Program-made: the position numbers and the translations under genes
The notes under the pieces: generated by a model
Database searches by the model: none
The model's input: the letters and a program-made list of their open reading frames with translations, nothing else
Told to the model about the DNA's origin: nothing
Part shown: positions 32,440 through 43,370 of the stretch, piece by piece
How positions within the stretch are numbered: the first letter of the stretch is position 1
Layout: each line of letters opens with the position of its first letter
From: Pelomyxa schiedti
Taxonomy: Eukaryota; Evosea; Pelobiontida; Pelomyxidae
Assembly (NCBI GenBank): GCA_020536535.1
Contig: JAHLWZ010000507.1
Span: forward strand, 1 to 53,944
DNA: 53,944 nucleotides
Reading direction: 5' to 3'

Positions 32440-34940
32440 TTTAGCATCCCAGAATAGATGGATTTTGTTGAAACGACCTGGGGTGCCCTTGTTGAAGTGC
32501 ATCAAATGGCCCATTTACTTTGTCATCCAGTGGTCTTCAAATTCGTGGGATGTTCTTTATCTGATTCTGGTACTATTTCACCACCAAGCGTTTCATGAGT
32601 AGTGGCATCATGGGATTGTTGACTCGATGGCCTCTTGTATCGATATGTCTGTTTGGCGCTTCTATTCTACTTCGGTTTAGGAGGCATTGTCTTTTGGTGA
32701 GTCTTTGTTACATAATTAGTGATAAGTACAGTGTGCACTAACCATTGGAAAAAACCTTTGAAGGTATGAGAAACTTCGTTTTGGAAAAGCACGCAGTGAT
32801 CTTGCACGAGCCATGTCTTATAAGGAGTGGGTGGTTGTTGCACAGAAATTGGATAGACTGCACAACAACGACACATGGCGTGAAATAAGCCCTCAATATG
32901 GTGCTGCTTTGATTTCGCACATCACTTCTTCTTTGTCCACAACTACCTTAAGGTAGTGTTTGGTGGGACAAGAGCGGTTATGTTAATAACATCATCCCCC
33001 AGAGAGCCCATACTGCCTACAATCAGCTCTAGCAGGGAGGAACATTTCTCTGACAACATCTTTGTTTCCCGGTACCTCAAGATGCTCAATACAGCCTGCA
33101 AAGTCAATGTTGGTGGTGTGCATTCAGAGCAGGTTTATGCAGCTTGCCATTATGGAACAAAGCAAAGCTATACAGGTATCCCGCATTTTATTTTCATTGA
33201 CTAATAAGGCTAATTATTGCACAAGTCGTTTATCGACCAAACAGCCCTGTCCATCAATGTTTATTTCCAAACCAACAGAAGGAATTATTCCACAACAAGT
33301 TCCGTTAGGGCGGTGGGCAGATAGACTTATCCCTTCATATGGAAGAACAGCACTGCCTTTTGGGAGGGGCAGCAATGGTTTTCTCTTCTCAGACTGGATT
33401 TTGTCTCTTTGCACTTGAAAGTGACAGGGGTTTCCTCACTTTGGTGTTATTTTGGCACTACTCGATGCAGGAATGTTACCTGATGTAATAGCCGGTAGTG
33501 GCAGCTTTTGCTTGTCATAACCGATTCTGAATTAAGAGAGTCTCTCACTGCACGCAACTTGGCTTCACATCTCAGATTCAATGATGAATCCTACAAAGTT
33601 TCTCCCACCCATCGCGATCTCAGCCAATTCATTTAGATAATCCTTGAGCGGATTTGGACCGAAGGGCACATGTGTAGTGAAACTAGGTGGGCAGCTGCAT
33701 TGCAGTTGTTTACCAAAGGAAATACGTTTGCTGAGGCCTATGCCCTCACAGGTTCGCCTCCAGCTCCATACTTCTTGGTGTAACCCCTTGGACTCAGGGC
33801 ACGTGTTGAACATTACCGTTGTTGGTGGTCACTGCGAACCTCATCTTCTCAATTACCTCACGGCCCCAAGTGTTGTATTATATATACCGCTATTCTTGCG
33901 TCTGCTGCAATGCCTCTTGCCTTCACAGGTTGTTTTTCTTACAACTTAGTAAGAAATTGTTTTCACCAACATGACTTTGGCAGCCAAATGGTGTGATGGA
34001 TGTATGAAAAATGACATCCCAAAAGATGCCTTGAGTCAGTTTTTTTAATGTCAAAGTTTGTACCCATCCTTTTTGAATTATTATTATTCATAAGGTGGCA
34101 AATTGGTGAATTATGGGAAATAACCCGAGCTGTTAACTTGATGTACGCTGCACTTTGGCGCTGGAGTTATCCAATGGTACCTTTTTTGTTTGTTTAATCT
34201 GTGATTTGAAGTGCAACTGTATTTTCACCAACTGACAAACTAAACCCAAAACAAAACTAGAGTATGTACTTGAGAGAGCGTGTTAGATGTGCAGAAAGAA
34301 ACGGTCATCTGGGGATTTATTTGTGGCTTTGGCGCGGACACGGACGTGGCAGTGGCAAGGTTGTTTTGCGTTCTGTGGAACTGAGATATGGGACATCGAT
34401 GGAATCTTTTTGTTCTCTTTGCTGTGGGTGCATACTCACTATCAATGTGATTGTTCCATGTGAGTCCACTAGAAATTCCCACCTCTAACTTTTTTTTCAG
34501 ACCTGGCTGGTGTGATTGTATTGTATACTTTGTACATTAATTCTCAGATGAACCTTATTAATTATGGAGAGCCAGGCTATATTTCTGTGGATGTAAAGGT
34601 AGAGTCATAGTAAATTGCTTATGACACTTAGTCTACACTCACTTTTCCACTGCACTTTCCATTTTGTGCATCCCGCTGGTTTTATTCCCTATCTGTTCTC
34701 TGGGGATGCTTATAATATCAGCCACTGGGTACCTAAGTTGGAGAGCTCAGCCGCTGATGCCCATTAACCCCAAGCGTATGTGGGCGCTCCCTCGTCTTCG
34801 GCACCAACTACATTGCAGCAATACACAAGCTTTGAGATTTGTCTGGAATTGTGCCACTCTGTGGAAATCAGCGTTTCTGGCTTCTAGCACTAATCCTTTT
34901 CTTATACCCCTCACCCCCCACCAGTTCTACCATTCCTACA
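32440..34940 (+). pseudogene. SDP1/TGL-type patatin-like triacylglycerol lipase, broken
   Basis: Pieces appear in the right order for the SDP1 oil-body lipase family: YEKLRFGKARSDLARAMSYKEW, PSYGRTAL, then LLGGAAM|GFPHFGVILALLDAGMLPDVIAGSGS (nucleophile region GxSxG), SELRESLTARNLASHL, WTEGHM, TFAEAYALTG, LNITVVGGHCEPHLLNYLTAPSVV, AILASAAMPLAFTG, WCDGCMKNDIPKDALSQFF. They do not form one open frame. Shifts of +1, -1, +2 and +1 occur at 33355 (cc), 33506 (tttt), 33880 (tatata) and 34050 (a T run), and an in-frame TAG sits at 33630. Neighbouring genes of the same length show nothing like this density, so a decayed gene fits best; homopolymer sequencing error is the alternative. I leave the breaks as they are. 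Confidence 0.7.
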
Positions 34941-35348
34941 TGTAACCTCCCTTACCTCTATTATATTTACCAAACTTACTGGTAGTTGCGGCTTTGGCGC
35001 CTTTTTGTTCTTGCCAGCTATCTCGGACACTTCCTTCAGTTCCGAGGTTGACACCCACAACTTAAGTAAAACAAGTTCCTTGAAGACGTCTAATTTTTAC
35101 AAACATTTTTTGAAATGGCACTTGGTTCAGGGTACCCGAGATGGAGATGTTCTTATGGAATTCCAAACGGGAGATTTTTTTATTGCCAACAAACGCCACT
35201 TGCGTGGCTTGTTTTGGTACTGTACAACATGCTAATTTATTCACATTTAAACAAGAGCCAGTGCAAACAAGTGGTCACCACTTGGTACTTTGAGCGCCTT
35301 GTTGTATTCCCCACTTTCTCATGTTGTTATTGTTGGTGTGCATTGGTT
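34941..35348. other. Spacer with short open frame on the plus strand
   Basis: No confident gene. A short open frame (35005-35235) includes KHFLKWHLVQGTRDGDVLMEFQTGDFF, which has protein-like composition and might be an additional 3' exon of the broken lipase or a separate remnant. There is no clear start, donor or acceptor to tie it to either side. Confidence 0.35.
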
Positions 35349-35717
35349 TTAGATGGAGGTAACGTAAGGAGCAGGAAGAGAGACTACAGCTCGTGTGCCT
35401 TCCTTGTTGCCGCCAGCGCCGCTGCAGTAAGACGAGACGTGTCGGATCTGAAGAGGTCGCTCCGCCACGGCCGGGCAAGCAGGAGTAGCGTAGCATGTGA
35501 GCCGGCAGTTGGTCGCGGGAACGCTGCCAGTCTTCTCTACGTGCATGAACTCAACACGGGGATGAACGATCTCTGGTTGGATCTGCGATGCCATAGGGAA
35601 AATGTGGGGTCGGCCGGACACCATGTCAGAGTAGTCGTGTGGGCAGAACTCGGGTCCCAAGTATGTTGCAGTATACGCCACGTCGCTAGATGAACTGTCG
35701 CAGTAGTGTCGGAACAT
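35349..35717 (-). CDS. Small hypothetical protein, 122 residues
   Basis: Single open frame from ATG 35717 (MFRHYCDSSSSDVAY) to a TGA-type stop at 35349. It encodes YLGPEFCPHDYSDMVSGRPHIFPM, VEFMHVEKTGSVPAT and eight Cys, with no intron, no transmembrane segment and no low-complexity run. No family recognised. Upstream the frame remains open with T-rich, intron- or leader-like sequence. The opposite strand is also open over most of this stretch, so coding strand is a judgement based on more balanced composition in the minus frame. Confidence 0.35.
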   Translation of the reverse strand: MFRHYCDSSSSDVAYTATYLGPEFCPHDYSDMVSGRPHIFPMASQIQPEIVHPRVEFMHVEKTGSVPATNCRLTCYATPACPAVAERPLQIRHVSSYCSGAGGNKEGTRAVVSLPAPYVTSI

Positions 35718-36026
35718 GTTGCGGTTATTACTTGTGCTTGTTGTTTGTGTTTTGTTTTCTTTGTTTGTACAAAAAGGCCAAGATCTGGGCATAAAAAAGC
35801 AACCAGTGGAAATTCAAGAGAAAAAATGTTGCATTTCTCAACGAGGAACGGATTGGCCAATTGGGGTAGATTTGTCCCATGGAGATGCATTCTGAGGAAG
35901 GATATATTCTATCTACCCAGTGATCCTCACGTGTTCGTGCAGAGGGTGTTGTAGTTTTCCCCCTTTACCTTATCTCCAATCTGTTAGCAGATTTGATTAA
36001 TAAAACTAAAAGTTGGCGATACAGAC

Positions 36027-37755
36027 ATGTCAAGTAAGAAGAGTACCAGTAGCGTGAGACTAACAGATCCCATAACAAACACCACTCACTAGGTTCTCTG
36101 TTTGGCCCGTCAGTAACCTCTCTGCCCCTGTTCGGTGCGCCGTCCACAGCGCCGCCGTTCGGCGCCCCGACGGGCGGCACGACCGGAATCCCACAATTCG
36201 GTGCCCCCACCACCACCACCGGCACCTCCTCCCTCTTTGGCGCCCCAAGCACCACTGCCCCTTCCACGTCGCTCTTCGGCGGCCCCACGGCCCCAGGCAC
36301 CACTGCCCCTCCTCTTTTTGGCGGCCCCACCACCCCCTCGATCTTCGGCAGCGGATCTACGGCCAACATCTTCGGCGGTCCTCCGGCCAGCACGGGCCCG
36401 GCCGCCACGCCGTCGCTGTTCGGAGGCGGCGCCGCGGCCACCGGGGCGGCCCCCCTGTTTGGCGGGGCAAGCCTGACGCCCGGCGGCATGGCCCCCTCCA
36501 TCTTCGGCGGCGGCGGCGCTGCGGCCGCCCCGCCCCCGCTGTTTGGCGGCTCTACTGCCGCCACTGGAGCGACCCCGACTCCCGGGTTGTTTGCTTCTAC
36601 GGCCACGTCTTCGCTGTTTGGTGGTGGTGGCGGCGGCTCTACGGCTGCGGCAGTTCCTCCATTTAGCGGGTTTGGGCCTGCGACTCCTTCCACCACAAGT
36701 GGGTTCGCTCCAAGTGGCGTCACTACTAGCACGGCCCCGACAGGTCCGTTATAATCCTTTTCCTTTTTTTTTTTTTTTTGTAATTTGACGGGAAATTTAG
36801 CACCCCAAGGTCCAGAAGCTACATTCACGTCACTCTACCAGAAGCTGTTTCCACAATCTCCCGAGTGCGTGTTGCAGGTAAAACTACAATCTTGTGATCT
36901 TGTGTCTTACTTCATCCAAGTTTACTTTCTTTGATGTTGTTCCAGATGGACAAGTTCCAAACCGAAACGATCCCAGATACCAACAATCATACGCTGACAA
37001 CCCTGATCCTGATAAGTATGTTTCCTTGTGCCATTTAAAATTAATAAGCAAACAGATTCGTTCCGGCCACTGTAGTTGGATTTGATCAGTTAGCGGCTCG
37101 AAGGGACTCCCAGTTGAGAATTCTGGACAACATGACACGGGCGTTAAGGGTTCATGTGATGACATAGAATAAGTTAATTCTAAAATATTTAAGGAAGCAG
37201 ATGAAACAGTGGAGGTTTTTGAAATCCAGCGAGAAACCAAGATCAAACCGCGAATCGCTAATTGTATCAAGACGTGGCAAGAGCAGTCCAACCAAATACT
37301 GAATGTTGTGCCAGGCTTGTGTGGTTAGGACTAACCAGAAATAGATAATGTGCAATATGGAGATGCTCCGGTGTCAAAGAAAACCTCTCACCAAAGAGGA
37401 GATGGATTTGTATGCACGGCTGGATAAGCTTTGCAGGAAAGCAAGTTCCCCTTCACTTAAGGTAGCACTTAGTATGCCCCTCAAGTGTCTTACGCATTAA
37501 TATACAGGATCGGGCTGTAGCAGTATCTCTCGAGGCACATACTGTTGACGCACAGGATGTGGACATACCCACACTTTCCCGTGAGAAGTTGCAACAGATT
37601 AAATCGGTATTCTTTCTTTATTTGCCACTCCTTCCAATCACCATTTGTAGTTCCTAGAAGACCAACAAAGAGCAATTGAAAAACTTGTGGAAACAGTACA
37701 AAGAGACAAATCCACCCTCTCAGTTGTTGCCAGTAACACCAACACACATTCGTAA
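36027..37755 (+). CDS. NUP54: Nucleoporin Nup54 (FG-repeat protein)
   Basis: Central-channel nucleoporin of the Nup62-Nup54-Nup58 complex. A tiny first exon (36027-36033, ATG TCA A) joins to SLFGPSVTSLPLFGAP, and a long FG domain follows with many LFG/FGG/FGAP repeats. After an intron with a 16-T run come GPEATFTSLYQKLFP, FTFFDVVPDGQVPNRNDPRYQQSY, NPDPDK|FVPATVVGFDQLAARR, the equivalent of the conserved NPDSEKLIPVPMVGF of animal Nup54. Coiled-coil exons follow (ETVEVFEIQRETKIKPRI, EEMDLYARLDKLCRK, SREKLQQIKS|FLEDQQRAIEKL). The stop is TAA at 37753-37755. At least six introns. The short first exon plus a first intron in phase is the least certain part. Confidence 0.88.
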
Positions 37756-37826
37756 CAAATAAACAAAACAAAACAAAAAAAAAGGTTCTTGAAGAAGATT
37801 CCTTAACACTTGTTTTTCACATTTCT

Positions 37827-39177
37827 TTAGTGATACAAAGTAGTTTTGCCTTCTGCAAAATTGTGTGATGTCACCACCCTCACAATGATTTGTGCCATTT
37901 TCATACCCCCGACGCTGGAGGGCTCTATCTGATTGGCAAAGTCAGCCGGGTCGGTCATTATTTTGTCCAAGCATATGACAGGGAGGCCAAAGTGGCACGC
38001 CGCGTCGAGAATGACGCCGTTGATGGCCGAGAGTGCCATTCCGCTTACGGTGTCAATGGCAGCAAAGGGAGACTCTTCGGCGCCATCATCGGGGTGCTGA
38101 ACGATTGGAGCTTCGTTGTCAGAATCTTCCGAGTCGCTGCTTTCGGTTTCGGGGACAATGCCCTGAGGGGTGTGTAAAGGCAAAGTAGGAGTTGGATTTC
38201 TGTCAACACACAGTGCATAGAAGCTCCAGTGCCTCCTCGACGTTGAATGAACACATCTTGAGCGCTATTTTGGATTGAGGCTCAGGGAATCCCATGTTCG
38301 TGAGTTGATCCAGAAGTGCCTTGTCTATAGCGGGGGCCGCTTCAGTGTGTTTCTTGGGTTTGACTGTGGATGCGTCGGGAACTGCAGGTGCTACGGCTCC
38401 AAAAAAGTTGAATCCCGGCTGGAATTTGCCAAAGCAGGGTTTATACACTGTACACAAGCAAAGTGGGTGACCTGTAATGGAATTTGTTTGCATGTGTAAA
38501 AGAAAAAGCAGAACAAAACCACCTTTTGTAACAAGTTCAGTAACCAATGCAACATACGCATTTCTGAATTTAGCTACCACCTTTGCCAGAGAAATCAAAG
38601 CATCCTGCACTGTAGATACACGCACCTCGAGTACCTAAATCACAATTTAAAGGGGCAAAATCACTACATGAGCGAAAGTATTGTACTCCCACAACAAATC
38701 AACAAACAACAAAAGGAGGAGGGGAAAACCCCACCCCACCACCCATAATAAAAGCCCCAAAACTACAAAAACACCTACACCAAAACCCCGCAGCGCGTCG
38801 TTCCCCCCAGCGCTGAGCACCAAGTGCGTCGCGTCGCCGGGCACGCGCCCCACCTGCGCCTCCTCCACGCTGCTCACCACCGCCCCGTCCACGGCCACGC
38901 TCGTCGCCCGCCTCTCCGTCGCCGCCGTCGACGCCTCTGCATCGCCCTCCGTCGTCGTCGTCGTGAGGCTGCTGCTGGTTGTTGTGGCGAATCCACATGA
39001 TGACGATGACGAGGAAGAGGAAGAGGGGGAGGGGGAGGGGGGCGCGGAGTGGAGGACTTGGTTGACCTGGGCACAGACGTCGATGTCGTCGTTGATGTAG
39101 CGACGGTTGTCGAACACGCTGTCTCCCAGCAGAACCACGTGGATGTCGCGATTCCTACCTGCCAAGCCGTTGCTCAT
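37827..39177 (-). CDS. SGNH hydrolase with an inserted UBA domain
   Basis: ATG at 39177 starts MSNGLAGRNRDIHVV; then LLGDSVFDNRRY (block I, Ser20), a Ser/Pro/Thr-rich insert, and LVLSAGGNDALRG (block III, GxND). After an intron: LEVRVSTVQDALISLAKVV, then GHPLCLCTVYKPCF, the usual strand before block V. Instead of continuing, the chain then carries a UBA domain: DKALLDQLTNMGFPEPQSKIALKM, with the MGF loop and leucine-rich third helix. An acidic linker follows, and the hydrolase resumes: ALSAINGVILDAACHFGLPVI, DPADFANQIEPSSVGG, TAA-type end at 37827. Block V has the Asp but no His nearby (IEPS follows), as in one SGNH subfamily. UBA domains bind ubiquitin. Four exons; joins keep phase. Convergent with NUP54, 71 bases apart. 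Confidence 0.8.
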
Positions 39178-39397
39178 CGTGAAGTCTTTTCTTTGGAGGT
39201 TATTATTCGTATCCCTTTTTTACGTGAACTTTCTTCTGGGAAGGGGTCCCATAATGGCACTCGGGGGATGGAGTGCAGTCACCTTGGTGGAACCGAAACC
39301 CTCACAACAGACGTAAGGATGATTTTTATCTAGGTTTCGTATGTACCCTGCGAAAAACTAGAAAGAGCTTCTCTGATTTTTTTTCGTTTAGCTGGGG

Positions 39398-41113
39398 TCA
39401 TGGTAATTCATTAAACGGATTGAGGTTGACTGCAGTAGAGCTAGTCCCTGCATAGGACAACATTTCTTCAAATGTGGCTTTCCCAAGGGCATCCTCAAGA
39501 GTTAAAATGAGCGGGGGGTACTCCTTGGGGCATAAATTCTCCACAATCCACTGTGAATTCAAGTTCAGTGGGTCACCTGAACAGGTACCAAGGAACGCAA
39601 CCTTGATATGGGGTAAAAACACTATTTTGAAGAGGGGTAACTTTACATTGAGCTGCCCAATTTTCTGAATTTCTAGGCACTGTGAGGTATCTCCTGTTTG
39701 CTTTAATGTACAATCCTTTTGTTTTGGTTATTTCCTTATGGCTCATTTATAGGCATGCCTCCTCATAGGTCCAGCACTGGGACTGAACCTGACATGACGA
39801 CTGAGTGCACAAAATTTTGTGCCGGTCACCTGTATCACAGTTTGGGTCTACATCAATAACTAATCCAGTTTTAACATTGCACAGAGTTGCCCTCTCACCC
39901 CACTTCCATAGTTGAAGTGAAGTGCTTTTTTTTGGTGAGACAACTAGAGGTGTATTTACATCTTCTCCCTCATCTGTGAACAGAATGAAAAAAGTTATCG
40001 GCCTCGAAACGTCCACAAACCATATGGTTGAAGATATCCCTCTCCAGTCTTTGAAACTAGATAAAAACAACTGGAATCCTAAAAACGGGTAAGGGGAAGT
40101 GAATGCAAAAGAAGGAAAAGATACAGGAATTTCGTCTGTGAAAGGATTGCAGAATTCCAGAATTTCCAATATTCCTTTCATCTGGTATTTTGTTGCTAAC
40201 CTCTGAAATTCGAATGCACTGATTTTGTTACAATCTCCCTTTCTTCTGAGTACACCTTGAAGGTCTTGAGTTTGGAAGGGTAACAAGGGCACCAACCGGA
40301 ATTTAGATTTCGTTTTTGTGAGGCAGACAAACTTTCCCAGAAGTGAACTTGGAAGGCGTTACAAAATAATGAGTACTCCACATCAACTTCCGCTGTTCCT
40401 ATTTGGGTGGACCAAAAATTTGCTGCCACCTTCAAACAAATCAGTTCACCAAAGAAGATGAAAGTGAAGAGAACCTGATCTAAGATTATACACGCCATAT
40501 TTGGTGGCTTTCCCTCTGTAAGACTCCTCAATTTGACAATAACATCCAAAATAGACTGCAATTTAGTTGTACTGCCCTGAAGCTTTCCAGCAATACTGAT
40601 GGCATTTATGTTTACCTTCATATTAATCATTACAAGCTCCATTTGGTGTTAATTTGTATTAGTTGCCTTTAAATCAACAAGGTACCGAAGTTTCTAAACA
40701 ACGGACGTATTCGTTATACAGCCGCGTTGCCTCCTGAATCTCTGTTAAAAGTAAGTCCAGCATAGGGGCAATCTAAATCTAAGGTAAATTGCTAAAGCAA
40801 AGTAGTAGTGCCAGTTGTATGTATGTTAGAGTACCGCTTGTTCACAAGCTTCGTTGTTCTTGAGGGGAACAATGACAGCCTCCAACGATTTAGTGAGACC
40901 AGCCAACTCTTCCAGAACCTGTTTATGTTTTAAGACAGAATGAAAGAAGCAAAAACCCATTGTGTGTTTTCATTCATTTTTGTTCTTTTTTTTGAACGGG
41001 GCGACGCGTACACAAGGAATGGATTTGTTAGCTTTGTACCACTGCATGGTGAGATCATAAACTAGCTTGCCCAGACCCCATACGGCCTCCAATCCTTGCA
41101 CAACGTCGCACAT
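39398..41113 (-). CDS. Four-helix-bundle (MLKL/HeLo-like) protein with beta-trefoil lectin-like C-terminus
   Basis: ATG at 41113: MCDVVQGLEAVWGLGKLVYDL, then VLEELAGLTKSLEAVIVPL, IAPMLDLLLTEIQEATRLYNEYV, and, by an intron (about 40690-40625) that keeps phase, VNINAISIAGKLQGSTTKL and ILDVIVKLRSLTEG. The five helices, spacing and the final GKLQGSTTKLQSI resemble the N-terminal bundle of MLKL/MCAfunc proteins. A helical middle follows (AANFWSTQIGTAEVDVEY, FHEF-like FEFQRLATKYQMKG). The C-terminus has trefoil-lectin features: LQLWKWGERATLCNVKTGLVID, and GDPLNLNSQWIVE. The stop TAA/TGA lies at 39398. If the first intron is not spliced, two genes result (41113-40674 and 40642-39398); the phase agreement favours one. 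A membrane or lipid role of the bundle is inference only. Confidence 0.55.
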
Positions 41114-41236
41114 CTTCGAATTTGAATCGTTTCACGATCAATGGTTTTTATGGGAATTGTCTGTTCTTGATGAGTGCTTCCTGCAAAGTTGTAACCTGTC
41201 GTTTGGCAATGGAGCTAGCGAATCACAGGCAGCGAG

Positions 41237-42482
41237 ATGCAAGACCATCGCAGCTCCTCCCCCCCCAAGTTATCTGGGCCGTCCGGTCGCTTCCTGTCCC
41301 TCGAATCCAGGAGGCAGCTATGGTTCGAGAGGGCGCGCATCATCGCGTCGATTGTCGGCGAGGACGGCGGTGACGGACACACAAGCACAGGCACTGCCAA
41401 CAGAGCCACAAGGAGAATGCCCAACCCACACATGCAACAGGACGTGCATGGATAAGATAAGGGTCGTTCTTACCAAAACAACGACTGCAGTGCACTCATG
41501 GATCGTCATGTTACGCGCCCACGATGCGCGCGGAAACAGGCGGCTCTGGACCGGGGGGAATGGGCGAAGCAACGCAGGACGCCGTGGAGGAAATGCCAGC
41601 GATTCCCGATGGTGTTGCTGATGACGGAGAACAGAGGGAAAAGTTAGAGACAGTGGTGATGGGATTCTGCATGAAGAGACCGGGTGTTCCAGCCAACTGG
41701 GAAGTACGGCTATCAGAGACCCTCCATGTCTGGCTCCCCCCTCTCGATGTTTCATCCTATTCTTCAGATTAAACCCAGAATTAATTTCACACTCACTCCA
41801 ACGCAGGAAGATTAAATACAAGTGGCGGAAAACCAAATCACGAAGTTCAGGCAGAGAAGGTGCGTCTCGTGGGCAAGGGAGCGCATGGCCACCGATGTAA
41901 CTTGCACACTAGTTTCCACTGCGTTCAATCATGGTCTGATTAGTATTCGCCAGAGGTCTGTGCAATCATGAAGTCTGCCAGGTGGAAATTGATACAAATG
42001 ACAAACCCACCAACTTCATATTCCCTCATCCAAAAACTACCGCATAATAATCGATATTTAGGATCATGCAATTTCATGGCCCAGCGGGCTGCATCGTTCC
42101 TGTGCGGTGTACACCCCCGTGCGGGGAAGGACAGCCCTCTTTCCTTCTTGGAATTGATATTTTGAGGCACATCTTGATGCTCCATGGACGATTCAAGTGC
42201 CCTGAGCCGGACTGCATGCACAGAGAGCCGCTCCACACAGACTTTGAAAGATCTTTTGATATGTCTTTCAACAAATGGCTACTCTCAACCAAATTCGCAC
42301 TCTGTGCATTTGGGAACTTTGATGCTGATGAGTACAAATCTGACAACGCATTTCATGCCCGTATGCATTCAAAACTGGCGCAAACTCAAATCCCTAACCT
42401 CCAATCAGTCATTTATGCTCTTGCTTATGAATGCGGACCCTGTATCTCTCTTTACGCTTTTGTCACTGGTGTGTTGGATTAA
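41237..42482 (+). CDS. Unresolved multi-exon gene, function unknown
   Basis: The ATG at 41237 opens MQDHRSSSPPKLSGP, then RRQLWFERARIIASIVGEDG. A donor at about 41440 joins in phase to an exon at 41491 (CTHGSSCYAPTMRAETGG ... EEMPAIPDGVADDGEQRE). Further right, 42140-42482 has a long plus frame with KCPEPDCMHREPLHTDFERSF, FDMSFNKWLLSTKFALCAF and LQSVIYALAYECGP, ending TAA at 42482. The middle part (41770-42140) switches frame several times and I could not splice it. A possible continuation is at 42585-42780 (ACTPQEIHSYQATLDALW, GVEGLWIHKMTLSYQHVP), after a GT-AG intron. No family recognised. The divergent partner at 41113 shares a 123-base spacer. Confidence 0.4.
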
Positions 42483-43029
42483 ACCTCTCCATTTTCTTTC
42501 TTATTGTTTAAGTTAGAGTGAGGGTAGAACTCTCTTAGAGTTAACAGAAGCTTGGAAATATTCGGTGCTCTACATTTCTGACGTGCGGGGTGTATGCATG
42601 CACTCCTCAAGAGATTCATTCCTATCAGGCAACATTGGACGCTCTTTGGCGTTCTGTCATACCGCGAGGAGTCGAAGGTTTGTGGATTCACAAAATGACC
42701 TTATCTTACCAGCACGTTCCGCGCATGCTGACGGGTATGTGCAAACAAACCATCAATGCAGGAATGCAAGTGTCCCAGCAACCGCACCCAACACGCAAAA
42801 AACCTTCAAACAAAAAGAAACTCCTTTCTTCCATTTTCTTTTGTTGTGGTTTGGTTTCAAAAAGGAAGGTGTTTACTGGTGCGAGGGTGATGCCGTTTCA
42901 GGCGCCGAACCGGCACCAAAACACCAAACTGTGCCATCTAAAAACCACGTGGAGGAAACACGCTGCACTCTGCACTCAAATTCCGCTCCTATCTATATGT
43001 TCTGTTGTCAAAGTAAGTAACGTGGGTTA

Positions 43030-43370
43030 ATAATTAATGGTTGAATTGACTCTGATAGCAGGCACTTAGCCTCGCCTCTCTGTGCAATAGAGAGGTGGCT
43101 TGTAGGGGAACCTCTTCACCCTCACTGAGTGAGGCTGGTGCTGAGCACGAGGCATTAATAATATTTTCCCCCGCCTGGAATATCAGGTTGCATTGCAAGA
43201 AGAATATAGAATATCCCAACTCCACCCAAACAAATTCCCAGCACCAAAAATGCACACCGCACTCCAAATTGCCACCACCCCAAACTGCACCAAACTCCCA
43301 CTGACACTCCAAATGCTTGCTCCCTCCAAATGCGCCCTTCTTGCTCCAAATGCTCAATACAAGTGCTGTA
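43030..43370. repeat. Hairpins followed by TCCAAATGC-type short repeats
   Basis: Two clear inverted repeats lie at 43076-43096 (CCTCTCT ... AGAGAGG around a 7-nt loop) and 43117-43132 (CCTCACTGAGTGAGG). Just after them, 43260-43350 holds four or five copies of TCCAAATGC or TCCAAATT-like motifs spaced 12-30 bases. Neither strand has a convincing coding frame here. This could be a structured RNA gene or a local repeat; I could not match it to U1, U2, U4, U5, U6, 5S or SRP RNA by eye. Confidence 0.45.

Noticed and set aside
33600-33640. TAG read as an amino acid (code reassignment) in the lipase
   Set aside because: TAG ends POLR3E right after its conserved C-terminus and also ends the AGPAT gene, so it is a normal stop in this genome.
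41318-41836. Minus-strand 172-codon open frame
   Set aside because: It overlaps the plus-strand exons with better phase and start support; it has no recognisable motif.
42140-42482. FAB1/PIKfyve-like segment suggested by KCPEPDC and MSFNKWL
   Set aside because: The Cys and His pattern that should follow is missing and the upstream exons do not match; similarity is too short.
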